From Bryobacter sp. CoA8 C33 (lineage in GTDB: Bacteria > Acidobacteriota > Terriglobia > Bryobacterales > Bryobacteraceae), in NCBI GenBank assembly GCA_019931185.1, contig JAINDK010000038.1, forward strand, positions 126,391 to 165,349: 38,959 bases of DNA, in the 5' to 3' direction. The notes beneath the pieces were generated by a model. It ran no database searches and was not told the origin of the DNA. It saw only the letters and a program-made list of their open reading frames with translations. Position numbers and translations under genes: made by a program. Positions 1-10,566 of the stretch are shown here, one piece after another; position 1 is the stretch's first letter; each line of letters opens with the position of its first letter.

Positions 1-1
1 C

Positions 2-2062
<2,061 letters not shown>

Positions 2063-3890
2063 ACCGCGCCCGCTCATACAGCCGCGTCATCTCCCCGTCC
2101 TCCACCTCCCGCGCCGTCTCGCTCGCCGCCCGCCGCCTCGCCTTCATCTCCAGATATCGCCCAAACAGCACGCTCGCCTCGTGTCTTTCCCCCTCGCCCC
2201 GCCTCCTCCGCCGCCACAACAGCCACCCCAACGGCAGCAACACCGCCACTCCCGCCCACCTCCAGTCCACATCCGGCACCGTCAGATTCGGCCTCTTCAG
2301 CCCGCTCCCGCTCCCCATCCACTCCTCGCTCAAGATCACCATCCGGTCCTGCAACCGCACCAGCCATGCCAGCACCGCCGGCATTTGCTTTTGCACTCCC
2401 CCCGGTGGCGTCGGATCATAGCTCACCCACCCCCGCCCCTCGATCCAAGCCTCCACCCAGCTATGCGCATTCGCGCTCCGAATCACATACCATGGCCCCA
2501 CCGGTTCCGGCAGCGCCGCATAAAAACCCGTCACCACCCGCGACGGCACTCCCTTCAACCGCAGCATTACCGCCATCGCGCTCGCAAAGTACTCGCAATG
2601 CCCCTCCTTGGCCTCAAACAGAAAATCCACCAGCGGATCCTTCCCCCCAATATTCGCCTCCAGACTGTAGCCGTACTTTGTTCGCAGATGCGTTTCGATT
2701 CGCCCCGCAATCTCCGCCCCATCCCGGCTCGACCCCGTTACCTCTTCGGCCAACTCCCGCACCGGCCCGGCGATCGCCGGCAACCGTAAATACCGCCTCC
2801 TGACCAACCCCTCCAGCACCACCCCTGGCTCCGAGACCCGCGGTGGCCGCTCCCCGTCCAGCCAGCCCGATATCGAATAACTCGGCAAATCCTCCCCCAA
2901 CGCGATCTGCCGCAGCGCCCCCTCCCCGTTGCGCCGCAATCTCCCCTGCGGCAAGTACACATACTCCGGCACCCCCACCGTGAACAACACCCGCTCCATC
3001 GCCGCCAGCGTCTGGATCTCGTAGAACAGCCGCTGCCCCTCCCGCCGCCGCTGCTCATCCGACGCCGTGATCACCTTGCCCTGCTGCGCCGACTCCTGCC
3101 ACCCCTCGACAATATTCGCCCACTGGATCCCATTAAAGTCCCCCAGCGCCACTCCCCGCCACCGCACCACCGCCGGCGGCTTCCCGTCAAGAAAACGAAC
3201 CCGGAACGCCGGCGTCCGGTCCTCCTGCAACCTTCCGATCTCCCCCAGCCTCACCGTCCCGGAAAATCCCACCAGCCGCCGCGGCGGCCGGAAGTTCAAC
3301 GGAATCGCCGCGATCGCCGTCCGCGGCATCAGCACATAAAGCACACCCCCAAATAGCCCGATCCCCACCGTCATCAACAGCGTAAAGCCCACCAGCGGCC
3401 GCACCAACCCCCACCCATCCGGTCCCTTCCAATCTATCGACTGCTCCCGGTTCCGCCTCAACTCATTCAGGCTCAGCACCACCAGAAACCAGATAAACAA
3501 CGCCCCCAGCAAGAACCATTGCTGCGGCCCGCTTGACGGAAACAGCGATGCCAACATGATCCATACGCAATAGCTCGACACCGCTCCGAAATCCCGCCCC
3601 GTCCTCGCACTCAACAAAAACACCATCAACACCGACAAGAGAAAATCCTTCAACCCCATCGTTCCGATTCCGCGAAAGAAAAACCAATACAGCGGCGCCA
3701 CCCCCGCCACCCCCAGCAACAGCGCACACCCCACATTCGTCGAGACTCTCACCCCCGCCAGCCGCAACCCCCCCAGCGCCACACAAAACAGCAGCGTCGG
3801 CCACCCCAGCCCGTCCGTCACCAATACCAGCAGAAACGTGCCCGCGATCAGCAGCCCTACTGCCCCTTCCTGGATTCGCGGCAACAACAC

Positions 3891-4265
3891 CTACAAGCCC
3901 TTCTGCAGCGCCCGGCTGAAGTCCATCATCATCTCCCGGTTCGGATGCCCACTCCGCACCACCACAAACACGTTCCGCTTATAAAACCGGTCCTCCTTAC
4001 CCTTGGCCCGGTATTTCTGCAGACACTCGAATGCCGCCGTCTCGCCCGGCATTTCGTAAAACTCCACCTCCACATCCGTCGGCCCCTCATAGCGCACCCG
4101 CACCGCTTGCCGGATCTTCAGAATCTTCAGCCAGTCCTCCGCCTCAAACCCCTCCTTCCCGCTCATCTTCCATCCCCCTTCCACCGCCTCCGGCGCCACA
4201 AACGGCCCCGCCGCTCCCCCGCATCCCCACAATCCCCATCCCATCGCCCCCACCAACACCTTCAT
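3891..4265 (-). CDS. Small putative lipoprotein (possibly DUF6599-like), unknown function
   Basis: The frame stays open upstream to 4397, but the likely start is ATG 4265. It gives a 124-residue protein beginning MKVLVGAMGWGLWGCGG, a lipoprotein-type signal with C19 or a close cysteine after a hydrophobic run. The mature part is mixed alpha/beta in character (VRVRYEGPTDVEVEFYEM, then KRNVFVVVRSG), and it ends in DFSRALQKGL. It resembles the DUF6599 type of acidobacterial proteins, but I am not certain of that family. Its TAG abuts the GTG of the TgpA-like gene with no spacer and in the same frame, so the two are almost certainly co-transcribed and translationally coupled. The start codon lies 19 bases from that of the divergent small membrane protein. 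Confidence 0.65.
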   Translation of the reverse strand: MKVLVGAMGWGLWGCGGAAGPFVAPEAVEGGWKMSGKEGFEAEDWLKILKIRQAVRVRYEGPTDVEVEFYEMPGETAAFECLQKYRAKGKEDRFYKRNVFVVVRSGHPNREMMMDFSRALQKGL

Positions 4266-4284
4266 GGCATACCATCGAGAATAT

Positions 4285-4452
4285 ATGGCTAAATCCCGGC
4301 CGTCGCGCGGCGGCATCAGGAAGGCCGCCCCCGAAACACCTTCCCCTAAGTCTTTCGTCGGCGCCATCCCCTGCTTGCTCATCATTCTCATTGGCATTGG
4401 TCTTCTTTCGCTTCTCTTCTATGCTTCTCTCTCGGGGATGAAAGCCAAATGA
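4285..4452 (+). CDS. 55-residue single-pass membrane protein preceding rph
   Basis: An ATG at 4285 gives [14 protein letters not shown] followed by a proline/serine linker and one hydrophobic helix ([24 protein letters not shown]). A basic cytoplasmic N-terminus and a very short tail (SGMKAK) give an N-in, C-out prediction. An in-frame ATG at 4264 would add seven residues, but the MAKSRP start looks better. The stop TGA at 4450-4452 overlaps the rph ATG at 4449 as ATGA, a classical translational-coupling arrangement, and this is the best argument that the gene is real. Function is unknown. It may only serve as the leader gene that drives rph and rdgB. Confidence 0.7.
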   Translation: MAKSRPSRGGIRKAAPETPSPKSFVGAIPCLLIILIGIGLLSLLFYASLSGMKAK

Positions 4453-5183
4453 CGCGTCTCGATGGCCGCGCCCCCGGCGAGCTTCGCCCCGTTCATCTCC
4501 ATACTGATTATCTTCTGACGGCCGAGGGCTCCGTGCTTATCTCTGTCGGTCATACCCGCGTGCTCTGCGCCGCCTCGATCGACGACGGCGTTCCTTCCTT
4601 CCTCCGCGGCAAGGGTTCCGGTTGGGTCACCGCCGAGTACGCCATGCTCCCTCGCGCCACCATCACCCGCACCCCCCGCGAGGTCAACAAAGGCCGCCAG
4701 TCCGGCCGCACCATGGAAATCCAGCGCCTCATCGGCCGCAGCCTCCGCGCCGTCATCGACCTCGCCGCCCTCGGCGAGCGCACCCTCACCATCGACTGCG
4801 ACGTCATCCAGGCCGACGGCGGTACCCGCACCGCTTCCATCACCGGCGCCTATGTCGCCCTCGGCATCGCCGTCGGTAAGCTCCTCAAATCCGGCGTCCT
4901 CAAAAAATCCCCCCTGCGCGATAACGTCGCCGCCACCAGCGTCGGCATCCACCAGGGCATCCCCTTGCTCGACCTCTGCTACGAAGAAGACTCCGCCGCC
5001 GAAGTCGATATGAATCTCGTCATGACCGGGGCAGGGAAGTTCATCGAAGTCCAGGCCACCGCCGAACAACTCCCCTTCGACGACCCCCAACTCGCCCAAC
5101 TCATCGCCCTCGCCAAGTCCGGCATCGCCTCCCTCATCCAACTCCAAAATGAAGCTCTATCTGGCCACCTCCAACCCCGGTAA
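4449..5183 (+). CDS. rph: Ribonuclease PH
   Basis: Phosphorolytic 3'-5' exoribonuclease that trims tRNA 3' ends to nucleoside diphosphates; the family forms a hexameric ring in the cytoplasm. The 244-residue length is normal. The N-terminal RNase PH fold opens with [14 protein letters not shown]87 in [16 protein letters not shown] matches the phosphate-site arginine, and the hallmark [18 protein letters not shown] lies at 117-134. The second half carries [17 protein letters not shown]. The ATG overlaps the stop of the preceding membrane-protein gene (ATGA). The last 35 bases overlap rdgB, the usual rph-rdgB pairing of nucleotide-quality genes. A short GAAAG lies five bases before the start. 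Confidence 0.97.
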   Translation: MTRLDGRAPGELRPVHLHTDYLLTAEGSVLISVGHTRVLCAASIDDGVPSFLRGKGSGWVTAEYAMLPRATITRTPREVNKGRQSGRTMEIQRLIGRSLRAVIDLAALGERTLTIDCDVIQADGGTRTASITGAYVALGIAVGKLLKSGVLKKSPLRDNVAATSVGIHQGIPLLDLCYEEDSAAEVDMNLVMTGAGKFIEVQATAEQLPFDDPQLAQLIALAKSGIASLIQLQNEALSGHLQPR

Positions 5184-5730
5184 AGTCCGCGAATTCTCCG
5201 GCGCCGGCCTCGACATCGAGATGCTCCCCGCTCTCGCCTCCCTCCCCGTCGCCCCCGAAACCGGGGCCACCTTCGAGGCCAACGCCATCGAAAAAGCCCT
5301 TTACTACGCTCGCCACTCCGACCGCTGGCTCATCGCCGAAGACAGCGGCCTCGAGGTCGACGCCCTCGGCGGCGCTCCCGGCATCCACTCCGCCCGCTGG
5401 GCCGGCAACGACGCCGACAACAACGCCCGCCTGGTGCGCGAAATCGCCGGCCAGTCTCTCCGCTCCGCTCGCTACGTCTGCGTCATCGCCCTCGTCGACC
5501 AAGATCGTGTCCTCGCTACCTTCCGCGGCACCGTCGAAGGCGCCATCCTCGACTCCCCCCGCGGTGAACATGGCTTCGGCTACGATCCTTACTTCCTCTA
5601 TCCCCCCGCCGCCCGCACCTTCGCCGAAATGACCAAGGAAGAAAAAGCCACCATCTCCCACCGCGGCAACGCCATCGCCCAACTCCTCACCTGGCTGCGC
5701 AATCATGCCCCGGTGCCCGAAAGCCTCTGA
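5149..5730 (+). CDS. rdgB: XTP/dITP diphosphatase (RdgB/HAM1 family)
   Basis: House-cleaning pyrophosphatase that hydrolyses XTP, ITP and dITP to monophosphates and keeps deaminated purines out of nucleic acid. The 193-residue protein has every family signature: [10 protein letters not shown] at 7-16 (phosphate-binding lysine), [16 protein letters not shown] at 63-78 with the metal-binding E64/D65, GFGYDPYF at 142-149 (base recognition) and SHRGNA at 170-175. The start lies 35 bases inside rph without a visible Shine-Dalgarno, so translation probably depends on ribosomes finishing rph. The stop lies six bases from the convergent Nudix gene. Confidence 0.97.
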   Translation: MKLYLATSNPGKVREFSGAGLDIEMLPALASLPVAPETGATFEANAIEKALYYARHSDRWLIAEDSGLEVDALGGAPGIHSARWAGNDADNNARLVREIAGQSLRSARYVCVIALVDQDRVLATFRGTVEGAILDSPRGEHGFGYDPYFLYPPAARTFAEMTKEEKATISHRGNAIAQLLTWLRNHAPVPESL

Positions 5731-5736
5731 TCTCCC

Positions 5737-6264
5737 CTAGCTCCCCCCGTGGTATCGCTTCCACGCCAGATACCCGATCATCGTCTTCCCATCGTCCATC
5801 TTCCCCCCCGCGATCAACTCATCCATCTCCTCGCCCGTAAACCACCGCATCTCGATCCGCTCATCCTCCATCGGCGCCGCCTCCCCGGGCGCCAGTTCCG
5901 TCGCCAAGTACACATTCATCCTCTCGGCCAGAAACCCCGGGCTCGCCCAATAACTCGCCAGCTTCTTCCACCTCCCCGCCCGATACCCTGTCTCCTCCCG
6001 TAACTCCCGCTTGGCCGCCGCCAGCGCCGTCTCCCCCTCATCTATCTTCCCCGCCGGTAATTCCCAAATCCGCTTCCGCGCCGGCAACCGGTACTGCCTC
6101 ACCAATAGTACACGCTCGCTCTCGTCCACCACCAGCACCACTGCCGATCCCGGATGATGCACCACCGCCCGCTTCATGCGAAACCCATCCCGGCCTTCCG
6201 CCACCTCTTCCACTACCTGAAACAGGCCGCACCGGTATATTTCCTTGGATGATAATAATTTCAT
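5737..6264 (-). CDS. Nudix hydrolase, ADP-ribose pyrophosphatase type
   Basis: This 175-residue protein has a complete Nudix box at residues 72-94 (G-x5-E-x7-RELREETGY), with the metal-binding glutamates E87, E90 and E91 intact. The preceding LLVRQYRLPARKRIWELPAG and following SPGFLAERMNVYLATEL are typical of the ADP-ribose pyrophosphatase (NudF-like) branch, which splits ADP-ribose or related nucleoside diphosphate sugars to AMP plus a sugar phosphate. Substrate choice within the branch cannot be fixed from the motif. It is convergent with rdgB (gap of six bases) and divergent from the exported protein at 6294. The start at ATG 6264 follows an A/T-rich stretch that probably also serves as the promoter area for the opposite gene. 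Confidence 0.93.
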   Translation of the reverse strand: MKLLSSKEIYRCGLFQVVEEVAEGRDGFRMKRAVVHHPGSAVVLVVDESERVLLVRQYRLPARKRIWELPAGKIDEGETALAAAKRELREETGYRAGRWKKLASYWASPGFLAERMNVYLATELAPGEAAPMEDERIEMRWFTGEEMDELIAGGKMDDGKTMIGYLAWKRYHGGS

Positions 6265-6269
6265 ATAAT
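6264..6269 (+). promoter_or_regulatory. Candidate -10 element for the gene at 6294
   Basis: A perfect TATAAT lies at 6264-6269 in an island of A/T-rich sequence, 24 bases before the ATG at 6294. No good -35 hexamer stands 16-18 bases upstream; TTCCTT at 6241-6246 is the closest in spacing. An AGG at 6284-6286 could be the ribosome site. The element overlaps the start codon of the divergent Nudix gene. This rests on motif and position only. Confidence 0.35.
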
Positions 6270-6293
6270 TTAGTCAGGTCTCCAGGTATAGCT

Positions 6294-7085
6294 ATGCGCT
6301 TCGCTGTCTGTCTCTTTAGCGTACTCTCCCTCACTGCTGATCCTCCGACTGACGTGGTCCCGGCGGACCGCATCCAGGCCTCCCTTGAGCGCATGATGCA
6401 GCGCAACAAAGACAAAGACCTCCTGCTCTACACCCGCCGCCAGCAAAAGCGCGAGCTCACCGCTGACGGCAAGGTCGAAAAACAAACTATCCTCACCCTC
6501 CGCCGCGATCCCTGGGACGAACTCGTCGTCACCCGCGTCATCGCCAAGGACGACAAGCCCCTCCCCGCCGACCAACAGGCCAAGCAGGAAGAACGCCTCC
6601 GCAAACAAATCGAGACCATCCGCCGCACTCCGCCGCAATCCAAACTGGAGGAATACTCATTTCTGCGCGAAGTCCCCAGCGCCCTCCTGTTCCGCCGCAA
6701 TGGTTCGGAAATTCACAACGGCCGCCCCTGCGACATCATCACCTTTGAACCCCGCCCCGGCTACAAAGCCAAACAAACCCGCGCCAAACTCTTCGAAAAA
6801 ATCCGCGGTCAAATTTGCTTCGACCAAACTGACGGCGAAGTCGCCAAAATCAATGCCCTCGTCTTCGACAATGTCAATCTCGGCTTTGGCCTCCTCGGCA
6901 AAATCGACAAGGGCACCCAGTTCGAAATGGATCGCAAAAAATGGGATATCGGCGTCTGGTTCGAACAATGGCAGCGCATCCGCTTCGATGTCCGCATCAT
7001 GATGGTCAAAAACATCCGCCAGGAAATTGAAACCAATTGGTCCAACCTCAATTTCCACCCCCGCTCACAAGAAGCCAACCGCTAG
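6294..7085 (+). CDS. Exported protein of unknown function
   Basis: The preferred start at 6294 gives 263 residues beginning MRFAVCLFSVLSLTADPP, a short Sec-type signal with likely cleavage after LTA. An in-frame ATG at 6249 would put 15 residues before the signal and is unlikely. The mature protein is rich in charged residues (ERMMQRNKDKDLLLYTRRQQKRE; KQIETIRRTPPQSKLEEYSF). It has a central VPSALLFRRNGSEIHNGRPCDIITFEPRPGYKAK and a C-terminal part with alternating short strands (FDVRIMMVKNIRQEIE). This pattern recalls LolA/outer-membrane lipoprotein sorting folds or acidobacterial 'outer membrane lipoprotein-sorting' proteins, but no diagnostic motif is present and I do not assign a function. 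Its TAG and the TAG of the convergent acyltransferase share the palindrome CTAG at 7082-7085. Confidence 0.85.
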   Translation: MRFAVCLFSVLSLTADPPTDVVPADRIQASLERMMQRNKDKDLLLYTRRQQKRELTADGKVEKQTILTLRRDPWDELVVTRVIAKDDKPLPADQQAKQEERLRKQIETIRRTPPQSKLEEYSFLREVPSALLFRRNGSEIHNGRPCDIITFEPRPGYKAKQTRAKLFEKIRGQICFDQTDGEVAKINALVFDNVNLGFGLLGKIDKGTQFEMDRKKWDIGVWFEQWQRIRFDVRIMMVKNIRQEIETNWSNLNFHPRSQEANR

Positions 7086-8179
7086 AGATACCGCATCCGC
7101 CTCGGCTCGTACCACCGGCAGAGCGGATACAACAACGCTGTCACCCCCAGCGCCACAACCGCCGTCGCCCATACCGGAAAACCCACCACCTCCGGCACCC
7201 CGCCAAATCGCGCCCCCAACTCAACCTTGCCCCCCGCCACCACTCCCGCCAGCAGCGCCCCCGCATGCAGCACCACCAGATGCGTTATGTAGAAGAACAT
7301 CGCCGTCCGTCCCAGTTGCTCCAACTGCTCCTGCCTCCACCCCCGCCGCCGCGCCACCCCCAGAAACACCATCGCCGGCCCCACCGTCATCAACACGAAT
7401 TGCAGCGACAGCGGATACTTCGTTACGTTCAAGAAAGATTGCAGTGCCAACGAGTTCCGCTCCCACTCATTCGGATCTCCATACACTCCGCTCGCCCGCA
7501 AAGCCACGAATAGCCCCATCATTCCCAGACCCGTCTTCACCCACGGCGCCTCCCCCCTCTTCCACCAGTTCCCCAACCCATATCCCGCCAGCCCCAGCCC
7601 CATCACCGGCAGTACCGGATAGGTCGTTCGCACCGAAAATCCCCAGCCTGCCGGCAATACGTTCTTCTCATGCAGCAACGACCAAAGCGCATGCTCCCAT
7701 GTCCCGCTGGCGAAATGGATGCCGTCGAGCAGGTTGTGCCCCGCCACCAGCCCCACCCCCGTCCACAGCATCGCCCGCTCCCCCAGCGGCTTCATCGCCG
7801 CCATCACCAGCATCGCTACCCCCATCGCTCCGATGATCTGGAAAAAATACCGGTGCCACATCGGATTGAACGTCCACGCCCAGTTCATCACCGTGAACTC
7901 GAGGGCCAACATCACCAGTCCCCGCTTCAACAGCTTCTCCCGGCTCGCCCCGCTCAACCACGCGCTCATCCCCATCAGCAGCGTAAACACCGGCGCGCAG
8001 AAATGCGCCAGGATCCGCCAGAAATACACTAGCCCCGGTGTCACCGCCAGATTCATCGGGTCCGTCACCAGCCCCCGCCCCGGTCCCGCCTGATATTCCT
8101 GCGCATGATCCACCACCATCAGCACCATTACGATGCCTCGTAGTAGATCAATCGTGCTTTCCCGTTTCTTCGCTTCCAT
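7082..8179 (-). CDS. DUF1624/heparan-alpha-glucosaminide N-acetyltransferase-like membrane protein
   Basis: A 365-residue polytopic membrane protein opening STIDLLRGIVMVLMVVDHAQEY, the signature of the COG3503/DUF1624 family. The conserved DH (residues about 24-25) at the end of the first helix matches the acyl-transfer histidine region of HGSNAT-type enzymes. About ten hydrophobic helices follow, including FWRILAHFCAPVFTLLMGMSAW and FYITHLVVLHAGALLAGVV. Family members move acetyl groups across the membrane onto sugars; the acceptor here is unknown. The ATG overlaps the TAA of the upstream TonB receptor gene by one base (TAATG at 8177-8181), so the two are translationally coupled. This is an unusual partner for a siderophore-type receptor. 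The stop shares CTAG with the convergent gene. Confidence 0.85.
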   Translation of the reverse strand: MEAKKRESTIDLLRGIVMVLMVVDHAQEYQAGPGRGLVTDPMNLAVTPGLVYFWRILAHFCAPVFTLLMGMSAWLSGASREKLLKRGLVMLALEFTVMNWAWTFNPMWHRYFFQIIGAMGVAMLVMAAMKPLGERAMLWTGVGLVAGHNLLDGIHFASGTWEHALWSLLHEKNVLPAGWGFSVRTTYPVLPVMGLGLAGYGLGNWWKRGEAPWVKTGLGMMGLFVALRASGVYGDPNEWERNSLALQSFLNVTKYPLSLQFVLMTVGPAMVFLGVARRRGWRQEQLEQLGRTAMFFYITHLVVLHAGALLAGVVAGGKVELGARFGGVPEVVGFPVWATAVVALGVTALLYPLCRWYEPRRMRYL

Positions 8180-10527
8180 TAGCGCCCGCGGCGCGCCACA
8201 AAGTGCAATCCAATGCTTGCCGTTCGCGGCGCCCCTGGCATATTCCCGGCCCGCGCCGCAAATAAGCTCGCCGTTCCGTATAGTCTATCGAAGGCATTAT
8301 CCAACTGCGCCCGTAAATCCAGCCTCGGCCCAATCTTCTGAAATACTCCCACGTCAAACACCGCGTAGCCCCCTGCCGCAAACCCCGCATACGGCTCAAA
8401 CCGCCGTCCCCGCGCCTCCGACCCCACATGCAGACTCGTCCCCGTCCGCTCATAGTCATAGCGCACAAACACCCCTCCCGCATGCCTCGCTACGTTCGGT
8501 AACGCTTTGCCCACCGCCGCCGCCGTAAACCGGTCTGCCAGGATCTCGCTGTCTAGCAGCGCATAGTTCACAATTACGCTCAGGTTCTTCGTCACCTTGC
8601 CCGTCACATCCATTTCCACTCCCTGGTTGCGCACCACCCCAATCGGAAACACCGCCGCAAAATTATCCCCGTTCGGCCCGAAATTCGGATCCAGCCTCAA
8701 CACATTCGTCTTCCGGATCCGAAAGTATGCCGCGTTTACCAATATCCGCCCCCCGCTCAACTCCTGCTTCACCCCCACCTCCAATTGACGTCCCCGCTCC
8801 GGATCGTGCGGCCCGTTGGCCAGCGGCGTCTGCGCCAGCGACGGCGCCCGGTTGAAGTTGTTGCTCACGCTCGCATATGCCGCCAGCCCCGGCATCAACC
8901 GGTACACCGCCGCCGCTCGCCCCGTCCAGGCCCCCACTTCCGCCCGTAATGGCAGTGCCCCCGCCCGCCCCTCATCCGTGAATCGCTCCCACCTCCCCCC
9001 AAACAACAATTGCAGCCGCGGACTCACCTCGATCTGATCCTGCACGAACAAACCCTGCCGCTGCGCCAGCACTTTCTGCTGCACATACGCCCCCGCATTG
9101 ATCAGCGGCCTTGTGCTCCGCCCATACACCGGCGCCAGGAGGTCGATGCCCGGCACCGGCCCGCCCCGCTCCGCTTCCCGCGCCGTCCCATACCGCCCCG
9201 CCCAATCCTGCCTCACTACCTCATAGCCAAAACTCAAGTTGTTCCGCTTCACCCGCTCATAGAAATTCGCCGTCAGCGATACATCCTCGTTGCCCCGAAA
9301 CTGATCCCGGTACTCCCGCCGCATCGTGCGGCCATCCGCGTTGATCCCTCGCGGCTCGTGATACCGCTCCGGCCGGTCATAATTCAAATACCGCACCGTC
9401 ACATCCGTCCGAAAAGTCGACGTGATTCCATGGTCCAGCCGCCCCTGCAATACCCGCGCCTGCAACTCCGACCGGTCCGTCGGCTCTGCCGCCGACCACT
9501 CCCGCGCCGCCAGCCAACCCCCCGCCGCATTCACCGGGATCCCTCTCAGCCGGTGCCCCAATAGATTCTGGTCGATGTACTCATACTCAAACCCAAGCGA
9601 AGTCGCTTCCTTCATCTTCCAACTCAGCCCCGAAGCAAAATGAAGATTCTCGCTCCCCGAGTTGTAGCGAAAAATCTTCCGCTCCTCCCCATAAATCGCC
9701 GCCCGGTAAAACACGTTTTTCACCCCGGCCAGCGGTCCGCTCAACTCCCCATGCCCGCCCCGCTGCGCAAAGCTCCCCATCCGGTAGCTTGCCTCCCCCG
9801 TCGTCGTCCGCCGCGGTTTCCGCGTGACAAAATTCACCACCCCGCCCGGCTCTCCTCCTCCAAACAACACCCCCGCCGGCCCCTTCAATACCTCCACAAA
9901 CTCCACATTCGTCAGCCGCCCCTGCGATGTCGAAAACCCCGCATCGTTGATGTCGTTGTCCAGGCTCCCGTAAGGATTCCCCCTCACCCCGTTAAACAAA
10001 ACCTCCCGCTGCGTAAATCCCCTCATCGTCATCGCGGAATACGGCGAATCCTGCACCCCGCTGATGTTCCGGTACAGATCCTTGATGTCTTGTATGTTCC
10101 GGTCCTCGATCAGCGCCTTCGGTAACACCTGCACCGGCTGCGGCAAATCCAGCAGATTCATCGGCGACTTCGTCACGCTCACCGAAACCGTCGCCAGAAA
10201 ATCATCCGTCGGCGCCTTCACCTCGATCGTCGTCTGCACCGTCTCCATCTTCACCACCACATCCCGGCACGGCAAACTGACACTCACCTGCACCGGTATG
10301 TACCCGCGCCCCTTCGCCGTCAACAGCGCTACGCTCCCCGTAGCCCCCTCCAGCCGGAACCGCCCCTCCCCATCGCTCACCACCGGTTTCAGTCCGCTGG
10401 CCTCGATCTCGATTCCCCCGATGGGCTTGCCCTCCGCATCTCCCACCCGCCCCGTGCAAGTCCCACTCTCCTGTCCAAACGCCGCCATCATGGCGGCCCC
10501 TACCATGCAAATAATTCTGTTCGTCAT
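8179..10527 (-). CDS. TonB-dependent receptor, siderophore type, with N-terminal carboxypeptidase-regulatory-like domain
   Basis: This is a 782-residue outer-membrane receptor. A signal peptide (MTNRIICMVGAAMMAAFGQ) is followed by a CarboxypepD_reg-like domain at about 20-95 (CTGRVGDAEGKPIGGIEIEA). The plug starts near 120 (VTKSPMNLLDLPQPVQVLPKALIED) and includes EVLKGPAGVLFGGGEPGGVVNFVTRKP, the hallmark of TonB-dependent siderophore receptors of the FhuA/FpvA kind. The 22-strand barrel fills the rest. The usual terminal aromatic occurs in IGLHF, but five extra residues (VARRGR region) follow it, which is odd for BAM recognition and may come from the overlap with the next gene. larA lies 39 bases upstream and DUF1624 overlaps by one base downstream. 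The ligand is unknown; an Fe-siderophore or another metal chelate is likely. Confidence 0.92.
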   Translation of the reverse strand: MTNRIICMVGAAMMAAFGQESGTCTGRVGDAEGKPIGGIEIEASGLKPVVSDGEGRFRLEGATGSVALLTAKGRGYIPVQVSVSLPCRDVVVKMETVQTTIEVKAPTDDFLATVSVSVTKSPMNLLDLPQPVQVLPKALIEDRNIQDIKDLYRNISGVQDSPYSAMTMRGFTQREVLFNGVRGNPYGSLDNDINDAGFSTSQGRLTNVEFVEVLKGPAGVLFGGGEPGGVVNFVTRKPRRTTTGEASYRMGSFAQRGGHGELSGPLAGVKNVFYRAAIYGEERKIFRYNSGSENLHFASGLSWKMKEATSLGFEYEYIDQNLLGHRLRGIPVNAAGGWLAAREWSAAEPTDRSELQARVLQGRLDHGITSTFRTDVTVRYLNYDRPERYHEPRGINADGRTMRREYRDQFRGNEDVSLTANFYERVKRNNLSFGYEVVRQDWAGRYGTAREAERGGPVPGIDLLAPVYGRSTRPLINAGAYVQQKVLAQRQGLFVQDQIEVSPRLQLLFGGRWERFTDEGRAGALPLRAEVGAWTGRAAAVYRLMPGLAAYASVSNNFNRAPSLAQTPLANGPHDPERGRQLEVGVKQELSGGRILVNAAYFRIRKTNVLRLDPNFGPNGDNFAAVFPIGVVRNQGVEMDVTGKVTKNLSVIVNYALLDSEILADRFTAAAVGKALPNVARHAGGVFVRYDYERTGTSLHVGSEARGRRFEPYAGFAAGGYAVFDVGVFQKIGPRLDLRAQLDNAFDRLYGTASLFAARAGNMPGAPRTASIGLHFVARRGR

Positions 10528-10566
10528 TGCTGCAAATGACCTATCAGTATCGCATGGCTGCCGCCC

